Source: Paraplanobispora siamensis
GTDB lineage: Bacteria > Actinomycetota > Actinomycetes > Streptosporangiales > Streptosporangiaceae
NCBI RefSeq assembly: GCF_016863175.1
Contig: NZ_BOOJ01000068.1
Span: 1 to 64,000, forward strand
Length of the DNA: 64,000 nt
Direction of reading: 5' to 3'
Below are positions 1-8,194 of this stretch, in pieces (the stretch's first letter is position 1; each line of letters begins with the position of its first letter). The translations under genes were made by a program, and so were the position numbers. The notes beneath the pieces are model-generated. The model searched no databases, was not told where the DNA came from, and saw only the letters and a list, made by a program, of their open reading frames with translations.

Positions 1-1
1 T

Positions 2-181
2 GCCCTTCGTGAGTACGAGCGGTTCTACAACCGGCACCGCGCCCATCAGGCCCTGGAACAAGCGGCCCCGCTGTGCACCGTTCCGGACCCGATCACGGAT
101 CCGATGCGGATCACCGAGCTGAGCGTACGCAGACGGGACCGGCTCGGCGGAGTCCTCCACGAGTACTCACATGCCGCTTGA
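2..181 (+). CDS. C-terminal end of an integrase-core (DDE) transposase, cut by the window edge
   Basis: The open frame runs in from the left edge and stops with TGA at 179-181. The visible tail has the arrangement seen at the end of actinobacterial integrase-core transposases: a basic ERFYNRHRAHQAL segment where the last catalytic acidic residue is followed by an R..HQ.L motif, then a Pro-rich PDPITDPM stretch. It would catalyse DNA strand transfer for an insertion sequence. Only about 59 residues are present, so family and intactness cannot be judged. It overlaps the beginning of the truncated integrase frame by 11 bases, which suggests the insertion sequence end broke that gene. Confidence 0.6.
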   Translation, partial: ALREYERFYNRHRAHQALEQAAPLCTVPDPITDPMRITELSVRRRDRLGGVLHEYSHAA

Positions 182-776
182 ACTGCACGGATGTAATTTT
201 CGGCAGGTGCAGGTCGGGCTGCGCTGGAAGGACCTCGATCTGGCCGCGGGCACCGCCGGGGTGCACTGGCAGATCACCCAGCTCGGCTGGGAGCCGGTGC
301 AGGGCAAACCCAAGACCGACGCCAGCGACCGCACTATCGCCCTGGATACCGAGACCGTGAAGGTGCTCAAGACCCACCGCAAACGCCAGGCCGCCGAGCA
401 ACTCGCGGCCGGGGAGGCCTGGGCCGACAGCGGATTCGTCTTCACCGACGAGCGTGGCCAGCCGCTGCACCCCCAGCAGGTGACCGACCAGTTCTACTGG
501 CTGGCCTACCAGGCTGGACTGCCCCCGGTCCGGCTGCACGATCTGCGCCACGGCGCGGCCTCGCTGATGCTGGCCGCCGGGGTGGAGCTGAAGGTGGTCC
601 AGGAAACCCTCGGCCATGTCTCGTCCACCTTCACCCGCGACACCTACACCAGCGTCTATCCGGAAGTAGCTCAAGCCGCAGCTGAGTCCACCGCCGCCCT
701 CATTACTACAGGTCCCGCAATGCCGGAGGTACGGCGGGCCATGCTGCTAAGCCCAGCAGGGAGAACAAGCAGCTGA
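171..776 (+). pseudogene. Tyrosine recombinase/integrase, N-terminally truncated
   Basis: The frame encodes the catalytic C-terminal half of a phage/ICE-type tyrosine integrase. Visible motifs are GLRWKDLDL at the start of the catalytic fold, the beta-hairpin lysine in KTDASDRTIAL, the HDLRH box, GHVSSTFT and the nucleophile tyrosine in RDTYTSVYP. The N-terminal arm-binding and core-binding domains are absent. So is the segment that carries the first catalytic arginine, normally just before GLRW. The 5' end coincides with the end of a transposase frame, so an insertion probably removed it. The product should be inactive. Its location on the 3' side of tRNA-Lys fits an element that once integrated there. 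Confidence 0.85.
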
Positions 777-788
777 TCGACTCAGGTA

Positions 789-832
789 AGCGACAAGGTC
801 CGCTGGGGGACACGCCAGCGGACCTTGTCGCT
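789..832. terminator. Perfect 18-bp inverted repeat downstream of the integrase remnant
   Basis: Arms 789-806 and 815-832 are exactly complementary over 18 bases and enclose an 8-base loop. The structure starts 13 bases after the integrase stop. No T-run follows, so it may be a terminator of the GC-rich actinobacterial kind or an element-specific structure. Confidence 0.6.
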
Positions 833-1109
833 GAGTAGCCCTATCAACCCCTCGACCGCACTTGCTGCGCCTCTGAACGGCATGCACAGAACGGATGTTT
901 TGTCATAAACTACCCCAAACAGGTTGATTGGGAGTAGAAAGCCTGCAGAGCGCTGCTTGGTGTGTAGCAGCCGGATCTCTTGTTCGGGAGGAATCCGTGG
1001 TTCGCAAGTTCGAGCTCTCCAGTTGCTGAGGCAGCCGGCCTCGCCGTAGACCAGATCTAGGCTCTAGCTTGCAAGATCCCCACACGCTGCAAGCTCTTCG
1101 AGAGGACGT

Positions 1110-3233
1110 ATGACCCCAGACAACCGCCGGGTGCAGACCGCGGTACTTGGCAGCCCTGACTCCGATCATCCGCTCTCCCTGCCGACAGACAGGAAGGAGG
1201 CGGAATGGTATCTGTCCCGGTATCGCGGGAAGGTGTTCTACTGCGGCGTGTGGCTCGGGGGCTGTGGATGGCGCCTCACAGGCAAGCTCTATGGTGATCG
1301 GGTCTGCCATTTTGCGCATCTTCCCGATCCGAAGGGGCTGGCTCCTGACTGTGAGCGCCGGGGCGGGATCGATAGCGCGGACCACCTCTTCATTCATCGC
1401 GGCTTGGCATCTTGCATAGGAGAGCAGCAGCGCTTCGACGGTCGGATGGACAAGGAGCGCTGCACCGACCTTCTCGTGCGTCGTCGCCAGAGCAGATCCG
1501 CCATCAAGGTCCAGTTCGTCAACCTCACACCTGCCGAGTGGGAGGAGCGAGACGAAGTTCTGCGCGCTCAGTTCGGGCACGTGGATTGGATCGTCGGTCC
1601 CACGGCGACCAGGACTGGCAGGTACCTGCTGGAGCGAGATGGCTATGCGCTGCGGGTTCGTTGTGAGGAGGGGATGAACGGCACGCGAGCCGTCACGATC
1701 GGCACAGAAACCAGCGATGGCGACCTCGAGTGGAACAGCCTGCACGATTGCGAGATCACCGATAAAGGACTCGTCACCCCGCTCCTGCGCAAGGTTCGCG
1801 CCAGAGGTCAACTGCTGACAGGCAAACGCACTGCGGTACTGCCAGGGTTTCCGCTGGCAGTCAAGGACATCGTCATTCGCCCTCAGGAGGCAACCACCAG
1901 GCCGGTCTCAGGAGCGAAGATCCCGCCCAACTCCCATGTCGCGGCGATCAACGTCATTATCGGTGAAAGCGAGCCGATCAATGCCCGCCTTATAGTCTCC
2001 GGCCGCCTTGATCTTGTCATTGGTGAGCCGTACTCGCTGGTCGAACCGGCCTCAGTCGATGTCGTCAGCCGGGAAGGACAACTCGCCCCAGCGTGGACGA
2101 TCTTCAGTACGGGACTCACCCCCATTAGTCCGATCGGGGTACCCGAGCGGAATTCGGCCCAGACGTCGAAGCTGGCTCCGTCTTCCTTTGAGGAGACGAG
2201 TGGGGTGGAGCCTAAGCAAGCCGGCGGAACCCGCGGATCGGATGAGCTGATCAGACATAGGCTGACGACGCTAATCGCTGAGCTGCGCAAGGCCCGAAAA
2301 GCAGGTGATCGCCACATGGTTCTGGCCCTGCTCAAGGCCAACCGGATCCTTCTGAATGAACTGAACCGTCGAGAATTCCGAAATGAACGTACGAAAGTCA
2401 TCGAGATCGATCGTTGGGCGCATGCGAAGATGCAGACCCAAGAGTCGAATGAGGACCCCGCGCGCCAGCAAATCGTCCCTACCCGGCAAGAGGTGATGAC
2501 AGCAAAGACCGGTACACCGAAGGAGGAACCTGTCCGGGCGTCCATGGATCCAGTGCGGCATGAGCTCGCCCTGCTACTCGCGCAGCTGCGAGGGGCGGGC
2601 GGCAAAAGGAACTATCAGCGCATTTCGGAACTGCTCGAAGACAACGCTGAACTGATGGCGTCCGAGGCAGCCGTACGCCCGGATCTCCAAAAGCTGATCA
2701 AGGATGTCGAAACGTTCCGGCGGCTCTGTCGCCAGGGGCCAGAGGCCAGTGTTCAGTCGGCCTGGAAGATCATGAGAGCGTGTTCCTCCCTCAACAAGCG
2801 AATCAATCGAGCCAAGTCGACAGGGAACATGCCGATGGTGCGGAACGCGGTTGAAGAGCTTCGCGCTGTCATTCAAGACGGTCGCAGCCAGGGCCGCGAT
2901 CTCGGGTATGAGGAGCGACTGCTAGCTGAACATGACCGGTGGTTGAGCAGGTTCCTGACACAAGAGTTGGCGTCGTCTCCGGCTTTGGATGCGCCGGTTT
3001 CGCCAACAGCGACATCTGCATCGATGGGAGAGGCCCGACTCCAGGAGATCATCGATCAACTGCAGGAGGCGGAGCGTGCTGATCGCATCGACGGCGCACA
3101 AGCTCTGCTGAAGGAGGGGATGCGCTTGGTCATGCGTCTCGGTGAGGCGATAGACCCTGAGCAGCGGCAGAATCTGGTGGACAGCGGTCAGTGGCTGGCG
3201 GAAGTCACCGAACGGGCAAGAGGCCAGATGTAG
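1110..3233 (+). CDS. CoiA-like predicted nuclease with C-terminal helical repeats
   Basis: A 707-aa protein with ATG start preceded by GAGAGGAC at suitable spacing. Residues about 40-165 carry the layout of the competence protein CoiA family. There is a Cys pair (C45, C52), an HFAH motif at 67-70, a Cys at 81 and a SADHLFIHRGL segment with H92 and H96. A restriction-endonuclease-like core follows, with D120 (RCTDLLV) and a KVQF strand at 133-136, then a W-IVG strand near 160. Residues about 175-370 are a beta-rich region I do not recognise. From about 380 to the end come helical segments sharing a pattern of LxxLRxAxxxGDxxxxxxLLxxNxxLL type at roughly 380, 482, 559 and 641. The nuclease assignment is by motif only. 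The gene stands alone between an integrase remnant and tRNA-Lys, and its base composition is visibly less GC-rich than its neighbours, so it is probably cargo of an integrated element. Its role, whether DNA processing or defence, is unknown. Confidence 0.6.
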   Translation: MTPDNRRVQTAVLGSPDSDHPLSLPTDRKEAEWYLSRYRGKVFYCGVWLGGCGWRLTGKLYGDRVCHFAHLPDPKGLAPDCERRGGIDSADHLFIHRGLASCIGEQQRFDGRMDKERCTDLLVRRRQSRSAIKVQFVNLTPAEWEERDEVLRAQFGHVDWIVGPTATRTGRYLLERDGYALRVRCEEGMNGTRAVTIGTETSDGDLEWNSLHDCEITDKGLVTPLLRKVRARGQLLTGKRTAVLPGFPLAVKDIVIRPQEATTRPVSGAKIPPNSHVAAINVIIGESEPINARLIVSGRLDLVIGEPYSLVEPASVDVVSREGQLAPAWTIFSTGLTPISPIGVPERNSAQTSKLAPSSFEETSGVEPKQAGGTRGSDELIRHRLTTLIAELRKARKAGDRHMVLALLKANRILLNELNRREFRNERTKVIEIDRWAHAKMQTQESNEDPARQQIVPTRQEVMTAKTGTPKEEPVRASMDPVRHELALLLAQLRGAGGKRNYQRISELLEDNAELMASEAAVRPDLQKLIKDVETFRRLCRQGPEASVQSAWKIMRACSSLNKRINRAKSTGNMPMVRNAVEELRAVIQDGRSQGRDLGYEERLLAEHDRWLSRFLTQELASSPALDAPVSPTATSASMGEARLQEIIDQLQEAERADRIDGAQALLKEGMRLVMRLGEAIDPEQRQNLVDSGQWLAEVTERARGQM

Positions 3234-3854
3234 CGCATGACCTTGTAGGTATCGAATTCTCCTCGGAGTGTTCGAGAATCGGTCGTGACTGCTGTGAGGC
3301 TATCTAGGCCCGGCGATCGCCCTGATCCACGACTTCATCCTGATCTCCGGTTGTGCCTATGACGCCATCATGGTTGCCGTCGTCTGTGCCTGCTCGTACA
3401 GGCTGTCGGAACCGCGGCACTGGAACGCCATTAGCCTGGCACCGACGAAGGGCTTGAGGAACCCCGCCGACTTTCGAATGGCCAGCCCCACGCTGAGGCA
3501 GGGTCGCTGAAGAAGACGGTGGTGCACAGGGCGGTGAAGTTGCGGCAGGGAGACCCAGATGAGGGTTCCCGTGAGCAGATCGGAAGCCACAGCGGATTTT
3601 TCGTTACCGCAGATCGGCAGGCCTGTTATCTGTTGGGTGTCGGCATGGTCTTCTCTGGGATAACGGCCCGTTAGGGTCTTCTGTCTTGGTCTTCCGATGC
3701 CCGTTTCCGGGGTCTTACCTGAAGGAACGGCTCTAAACGATCTACCTGTGTGCCCGGTCTGTGCCCGCGAGCAAACATGGAGCGAACATCGCTGATCTCC
3801 GGCTCGCGCAGAGCCCGTCTGGACCGAGAAATAGCAGGTCAGACGGGGTGCGAG
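3234..3854. other. Intergenic stretch between the CoiA-like gene and tRNA-Lys
   Basis: No convincing gene is present. Short open frames on both strands lack family resemblance and ribosome sites. The last 120 bases hold two near-identical 11-base units beginning GAGCAAACATG and GAGCGAACATC around 3765-3795. The base composition stays lower in G+C than the core chromosome to the right. I read it as the remnant of element DNA abutting the tRNA 3' end. Confidence 0.4.
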
Positions 3855-3857
3855 TGG

Positions 3858-3930
3858 TAGGGCGCCTGGGACTCGAACCCAGAACCTACGGATTAAAAGT
3901 CCGCAGCTCTAACCATTGAGCTAACGCCCC
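3858..3930 (-). tRNA. tRNA-Lys (anticodon TTT)
   Basis: Read on the minus strand, the gene starts GGGGCGTTAGCTC at 3930. It has a seven-base anticodon loop CTTTTAA with anticodon TTT, a five-pair T stem with loop TTCGAGT, and a seven-pair acceptor stem ending at 3859 with discriminator A at 3858. The bases CCA follow at 3855-3857 and are genomically encoded. The integrase remnant lies on its 3' side, the usual geometry for elements that insert at tRNA 3' ends. Confidence 0.95.
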
Positions 3931-4047
3931 GCTTGAGACAGCGTACCGAGGATAGTGTCCGCCGACGTCCGTTGCCAGGTGCGGGAGAGGGCGTCTGTTC
4001 ACTTGAGCGGCGGGTGGGAGGGCGGGATAGTTCCTACAGTGGGGGGT

Positions 4048-4680
4048 GTGACGAGATCTGGACCGGAGCTGGACGGCTCCCTTCGTGAGTCCGCGCGGGG
4101 CGGTTATGTCGTGGTCGACGTGGAGACGACGGGCTTCTCGCCGGCCAAGGGGGACCGGATATGTGAGATCGCCCTGATCTCGCTGGACGGTGAGGGCGAG
4201 ACCGTCGACGAGTGGCACTCGCTGGTCGACCCGCGCCGGGACACGGGGGCCGTGCACGTCCACGGCATCACCCGGGCGATGGTCGAGGGGGCGCCGGTCA
4301 TCCACGAGGTGCTGGACGAGATCTGGAGCCGCGTCGCCGGGCGTGTTCTGGTGGCGCACAACGCCCCGTTCGATCTGCGCTTCCTCAAGGCTCTGCCGGG
4401 GAGCCACTGGGTGACGGAGACGCTGTGCACCCAGCGGCTCGCTCCGGAGTTCCTGCCCCACGGCAAGTGGACTCTGGCCGCCTGCTGTGAGCGTGCGGAG
4501 GTTCCCCTGGTGAACGCGCACGCCGCGCTGGTCGACGCCCGCGCCACCGCCCAGCTGTTCCGCTCCTTCCTGCGGAAGGGCGGCTCCTGGCAGGACCGGC
4601 TGGACAGGGCGGCGCAGGCTCCCGAATGGCGTCCTTGCGGACTGCCGCAGCGGGAGGCCCGCCGGCGGCCGATCGCGTAG
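4048..4680 (+). CDS. DEDDh-family 3'-5' exonuclease (DNA polymerase III epsilon-like)
   Basis: About 210 aa if started at GTG 4048. The frame is open upstream to 3955, but that part does not resemble the family. ExoI is VVDVETTG with D24 and E26, ExoII is HNAPFDLRF with D109, and ExoIII is NAHAALVDARATA with H158 and D163. These give the complete set of four metal-binding acids plus the histidine general base. The fold is that of proofreading and repair exonucleases acting on 3' ends of single-stranded DNA. It is a stand-alone exonuclease domain without GIY-YIG or polymerase parts. The last codons lie inside a 36-bp tandem repeat, so the C-terminus RRPIA is repeat-encoded. Confidence 0.85.
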   Translation: MTRSGPELDGSLRESARGGYVVVDVETTGFSPAKGDRICEIALISLDGEGETVDEWHSLVDPRRDTGAVHVHGITRAMVEGAPVIHEVLDEIWSRVAGRVLVAHNAPFDLRFLKALPGSHWVTETLCTQRLAPEFLPHGKWTLAACCERAEVPLVNAHAALVDARATAQLFRSFLRKGGSWQDRLDRAAQAPEWRPCGLPQREARRRPIA

Positions 4681-4774
4681 CCCCGACCGGCCGCATAGCC
4701 CAGGCCGATCGCGTAGCCCCGACCGGCCGCATGGCCCGGACCGATCACATGGCCCGGACCGATCACATGGCTCC
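4667..4774. repeat. Tandem repeat, two 36-bp units then two 18-bp units, overlapping a stop codon
   Basis: Units lie at 4667-4702, 4703-4738, 4739-4756 and 4757-4774. The two 36-bp units differ at two positions, and the 18-bp units are versions of half a unit. The stop codon of the exonuclease gene (4678-4680) lies in the first unit, and the array fills the gap to the acyl-CoA dehydrogenase gene. Each unit is a multiple of three, so copy-number change would not shift the frame. Confidence 0.85.
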
Positions 4775-4809
4775 CGATCCCGCGGCCCCGTCCGCGGGTC
4801 TCACCGGTC

Positions 4810-5967
4810 TCACCGGTAGGCCGGGATGCCCGTCAGCGCCTCGCCGAGCACCAGCGTGTGGATCTCCTGGGTGCCCTCGTAGGTCAGTACGGACTCCAGG
4901 TTGTTCATGTGGCGGATCACCGGATACTCCAGGGTGATGCCGTTGCCGCCGAGGACCGTGCGGGCCTGGCGGGCGATGTCCAGGGCGGCCCGGACGTTGG
5001 CCAGTTTGCCGAAGCTGATCTGGCGCGGGGTGATCTCCCCGAGATCCTTCAGGCGGCCCAGGTGGAGCGCGGTGAGCTGGGCCTGGCCGAGGCCGACGTA
5101 CATCCAGGCGAGCTTCTCCTGGGTCAGCTGGAAGCCGCCGATGGGCCTGCCGAACTGGACGCGGGTCTTGGCGTAGTCGACGGCCGACTCCAGGCAGGCG
5201 CGGGCGGCGCCGACGACGCCCCACAGGATGCCGAAGCGGGCCTCCGACAGGCACGACAGGGGACCCTTCAGCCCGCGGACCTCGGGCAGTACGGCCGACG
5301 CCGGCAGGCGGACGTCGTCGAAGTACAGGGAGGAGGTCACCGAGGCGCGCAGGGACATCTTCTTGTGGATCTCGGGAGCGGAGAAGCCGGGCGTGTCGGT
5401 GGGGACGACGAAGCCGCGGACGGCCTCGTCGGTCTGGGCCCACACCACGGCGACGTCGGCGACGGAGCCGTTGGTGATCCACATCTTCGAGCCGTTGAGG
5501 ATCCAGTCCCCGGAGGGGTCCTGCTTGGCGTGGGTACGCATGCCGGCGGGGTCGGAGCCGTGGTCGGGCTCGGTCAGCCCGAAGCACCCGATCGCCTCGC
5601 CGGAGGCCATCCGGGGCAGCCACTCCTCCTTCTGCTCGGCGGAGCCGTACTTCCAGATGGGGAACATGGCCAGCGAGCCCTGGACCGACACGAACGAGCG
5701 CAGGCCGGAGTCGCCGGCCTCCAGCTCGCGGCAGGCGACGCCGTAGGAGACTGCGTCCAGGCCCGCGCAGCCGTACCCCTCCAGGTGCATGCCGAGCAGG
5801 CCGAGCTCGCCGAGGACCGGGGCGAGTTCGCGGGCGGGGAAGACGGCGTCCTCGAACCAGTCGCCGACGTGGGGGAGGATCCGGTCGGAGACGAACCCCT
5901 TGACGGTGTCGCGGATGAGGCGCTGTTCCTCGGAGAGCACGTCGTCGATGCGCAGGAGATCGTCCAT
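4810..5967 (-). CDS. Acyl-CoA dehydrogenase, glutaryl-CoA dehydrogenase type
   Basis: A 385-aa flavoprotein of normal family length. It has the N-terminal helical domain (LSEEQRLIRDTVKGFV), the FAD/substrate segment CFGLTEPDHGSDP near 140, KMWITNG near 170, and the C-terminal helical domain with RVQFGRPIGGFQLTQEKLA. The catalytic base is the Glu in TYEGTQEIHTLVLG at about residue 364, the position used by glutaryl-CoA dehydrogenases; the LGRLKDLG and GGNGI segments also fit. It should oxidise an acyl-CoA, with glutaryl-CoA to crotonyl-CoA the best guess, as part of lysine/tryptophan degradation, and pass electrons to ETF. No other gene of that pathway is adjacent, so the substrate is inferred. 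It is convergent with the exonuclease gene. Confidence 0.85.
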   Translation of the reverse strand: MDDLLRIDDVLSEEQRLIRDTVKGFVSDRILPHVGDWFEDAVFPARELAPVLGELGLLGMHLEGYGCAGLDAVSYGVACRELEAGDSGLRSFVSVQGSLAMFPIWKYGSAEQKEEWLPRMASGEAIGCFGLTEPDHGSDPAGMRTHAKQDPSGDWILNGSKMWITNGSVADVAVVWAQTDEAVRGFVVPTDTPGFSAPEIHKKMSLRASVTSSLYFDDVRLPASAVLPEVRGLKGPLSCLSEARFGILWGVVGAARACLESAVDYAKTRVQFGRPIGGFQLTQEKLAWMYVGLGQAQLTALHLGRLKDLGEITPRQISFGKLANVRAALDIARQARTVLGGNGITLEYPVIRHMNNLESVLTYEGTQEIHTLVLGEALTGIPAYR

Positions 5968-5989
5968 GAGGGTTCCTCTCGTCCGTGGT

Positions 5990-6059
5990 GACCCTGCCGA
6001 GGCCGTGCGGGCGACCCTGCCGGGGCCGTACGGGATGATCCTGCCGAGGTCGTACGGCC
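5990..6059. repeat. Three imperfect ~23-bp tandem units in the gap before pspC
   Basis: Units begin at 5990, 6013 and 6037. Each reads GAYCCTGCCGRGGYCGTRCGG with small variations. They lie just upstream of the acyl-CoA dehydrogenase start codon and could belong to its 5' region. No function is visible. Confidence 0.7.
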
Positions 6060-6174
6060 GGCCGGATCCCGGGCCGGGTCGGTGGTGGCCCTGTCAGGGT
6101 ATTGCGGGGGTGTCAGGGTTCGGCCAGGGGGAATCCCGATGTGACGCGACCCCGCCGCAGGGCAGTCTGAGGAT

Positions 6175-6717
6175 ATGAACGAAAACGACTTCTCAGGCGT
6201 CAAGCAGCTCCGCCGGACCAGGGACGGACGCATCGTCGCGGGTGTGGCCGCGGGCCTCGGCCGCTATGTCGGGATCGACCCCAACATCATCCGCGCGATC
6301 CTCGCCGTCGCCACCATCTTCGGCGGTCTCGGAGTGGCCCTGTACGCGATCGGCTGGCTCCTGCTGCCCGAGGAGGGCAAGGACAGGTCGATCGTGCAGG
6401 ACCTGATCGAGAACAACAAGGACAACCCGACCTGGCTGGACGCCAAGGCCAAGGCCGAGCGCGGCTGGCGCGAGGGGCTGGCCAAGGCCGAGCAGGGCTG
6501 GGCCCGGGCCACCCACAACGACCGGACCGCCGCGCCGCACCAGGGCCCCCAGGGCCACCAGGGCCACCAGGGCGTGTCCTACCCCACGCACCAGGACCCG
6601 CCGGCGTCCTACCCCGACTACCGGGACCCGGTCTCGCCGTACGCCGGCTCCGAGCCCCCGCGGTACGCCACCCCGCAGGCCCCGCGGGGCGACGACGAGC
6701 CCAAGCCGCAGGCCTGA
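6175..6717 (+). CDS. PspC-domain membrane protein
   Basis: A 180-aa protein. Residues about 8-65 are a PspC domain: the basic start LRRTRDGRIVAGVAAGLGRY, the GIDPNIIRAIL segment, and one strongly hydrophobic helix around 42-62 ending in GWLLLPEEG. PspC domains sense or respond to membrane stress. In actinobacteria they are often fused to sensor parts, but here the remainder is a charged linker (70-120) and a low-complexity Gln/His/Pro tail with GHQ repeats. Start ATG is preceded by a GAGGA box. It ends one base before the convergent MFS gene stop, so there is no room for an independent terminator between them. Confidence 0.85.
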   Translation: MNENDFSGVKQLRRTRDGRIVAGVAAGLGRYVGIDPNIIRAILAVATIFGGLGVALYAIGWLLLPEEGKDRSIVQDLIENNKDNPTWLDAKAKAERGWREGLAKAEQGWARATHNDRTAAPHQGPQGHQGHQGVSYPTHQDPPASYPDYRDPVSPYAGSEPPRYATPQAPRGDDEPKPQA

Positions 6718-6718
6718 G

Positions 6719-8014
6719 TCAGGCGGTCGCCGTCGTGCGAACCCTCCTGATGATGTCCTTGCGAGATTCTGTCCACAGCATGGCCAGCGCGGCGGCGACG
6801 AAGAGACCCGCCGCGCCGGCCAGTGCCACCACCGGTTCGGGACCGAGCTCGTCGGCCGCGGCGCCGCCGACGAAGATGCCGATCCCCTGAGCGGCCAGCA
6901 GGCCGGACTGGACGAGCCCGAAGGCCTGGCCGCGCCGTTCGGCGGGCACGCACTGCACGAACGCGGCGTTCGCGGCGAGCTGGTAGGCGCCGCCGATGCC
7001 CGAGACGAACCACAGGACCAGCACCACGGCCAGCGGCGGCCGCATCGCACAGGCGATCAGCGGGGCGCAGGTCAGCATCGCCATCCAGCCCATCGCGCGC
7101 AGGCGCTTGGAGGGGCTGACGTAGCGGCTGAACAGGAAGGCGCCCACCACCGTCCCGGCGGGCATGGCGCCCATGAGCAGGCCGGCGACGAACGAGATCT
7201 GCCGGGGGTCGTCGGTCAGCGTCGCGGCGTAGGGGGCCGCGATGCCCTCGGGAAGCACGTAGAAGCCGCAGAGCCAGGCGAAGAGCACCAGGATCCTCAG
7301 CCGCGGGTCGCCGAAGACCAGCCTGGCCCCGGCCCTCGTCATCGTCCACATCGAAGGACGGTTGGCGTCGCCGCGCAGGGGCGCCGCGCGCCGCCGTACC
7401 CCGGACATCAGGATCAGCGCGGAGGCCATGAAGGTGGCCGCGTCCAGGGCGAGGGCGCGGTACGGTCCCATCCCCATGATCAGGGCGCCGCCGACGGCGA
7501 AGCCGAGCATCTGCGCCGCCTGGTTGGTCATGTTCTGCAGGGCCGAGCCCGCGACGTAGCGATCGCCCTCGAGGAGCTCGGGAAGGAGCGCGGCCCGGGC
7601 GGCGGAGAAGGGCGCGCTGAGCAGCACCACGCAGAAGACCAGGGCGCACAGGGCGGCGAACGAGGTGCCTGGGATCGCCATGAGCGCGACCATGAGGGCG
7701 CGCAGCAGGTCGCAGACGACCATGACACGGCGGCGGGCGTAGCGGTCGGCCAGACCCGCCAGCAGCGGCCCGCCGATGATCGGCGGGAGGTAGGTCAGCG
7801 CGTAGACCGAGGCGGTGGCCAGCGGGGACTCGGTCCGCTGGAAGACCAGCACGGACAGGGCCACCCGGGAGAGCTGGTCGCCGAGCAGCGAGAGCGCCTG
7901 ACCGGCCCACAGCGCGCGGAACTCCCCGACGGCGAGGACTTCGCCGTAGGTCGCCCGCTGTTCGGCCGGACGACGATGCCGCCCGGTCGACCGCCCGGAC
8001 CTGGTGGCAGCCAT
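6719..8014 (-). CDS. MFS transporter
   Basis: Start chosen at the ATG for MAATRSGRST (431 aa); an upstream in-frame start at 8122 would add an unrelated hydrophilic leader. About twelve hydrophobic helices are evident. The cytoplasmic loop 2-3 motif LADRYARRRVMVVCD marks the major facilitator superfamily. The arrangement EFRALWAGQALSLLGDQLSRVAL is typical of the drug/macrolide-efflux-like (MFS_1 / EntS-like) branch of actinobacteria. The substrate cannot be told. The gene is monocistronic, with a zincin gene 180 bases upstream in the same direction. Confidence 0.85.
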   Translation of the reverse strand: MAATRSGRSTGRHRRPAEQRATYGEVLAVGEFRALWAGQALSLLGDQLSRVALSVLVFQRTESPLATASVYALTYLPPIIGGPLLAGLADRYARRRVMVVCDLLRALMVALMAIPGTSFAALCALVFCVVLLSAPFSAARAALLPELLEGDRYVAGSALQNMTNQAAQMLGFAVGGALIMGMGPYRALALDAATFMASALILMSGVRRRAAPLRGDANRPSMWTMTRAGARLVFGDPRLRILVLFAWLCGFYVLPEGIAAPYAATLTDDPRQISFVAGLLMGAMPAGTVVGAFLFSRYVSPSKRLRAMGWMAMLTCAPLIACAMRPPLAVVLVLWFVSGIGGAYQLAANAAFVQCVPAERRGQAFGLVQSGLLAAQGIGIFVGGAAADELGPEPVVALAGAAGLFVAAALAMLWTESRKDIIRRVRTTATA

Positions 8015-8194
8015 AAGACTCCGCTGAGCTGGCAGGCGAACCTGACCCCGTGTATCCACTGTGTAACCTACGGTGCCCGTTGGAGCGCCGGTTCGCAACC
8101 CGAAGTGACCAACCTCATGCAAGCTGTAATTCCAGATCAGGAAATATCGGTCATGAGGTGCGGTGATGGGGGATGCGGCCTTGAGTACCGGTGA

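Noticed and set aside
3357-3590. 77-aa minus-strand gene next to tRNA-Lys
   Set aside because: No ribosome site, no resemblance to any family, and a lower-GC decayed context.
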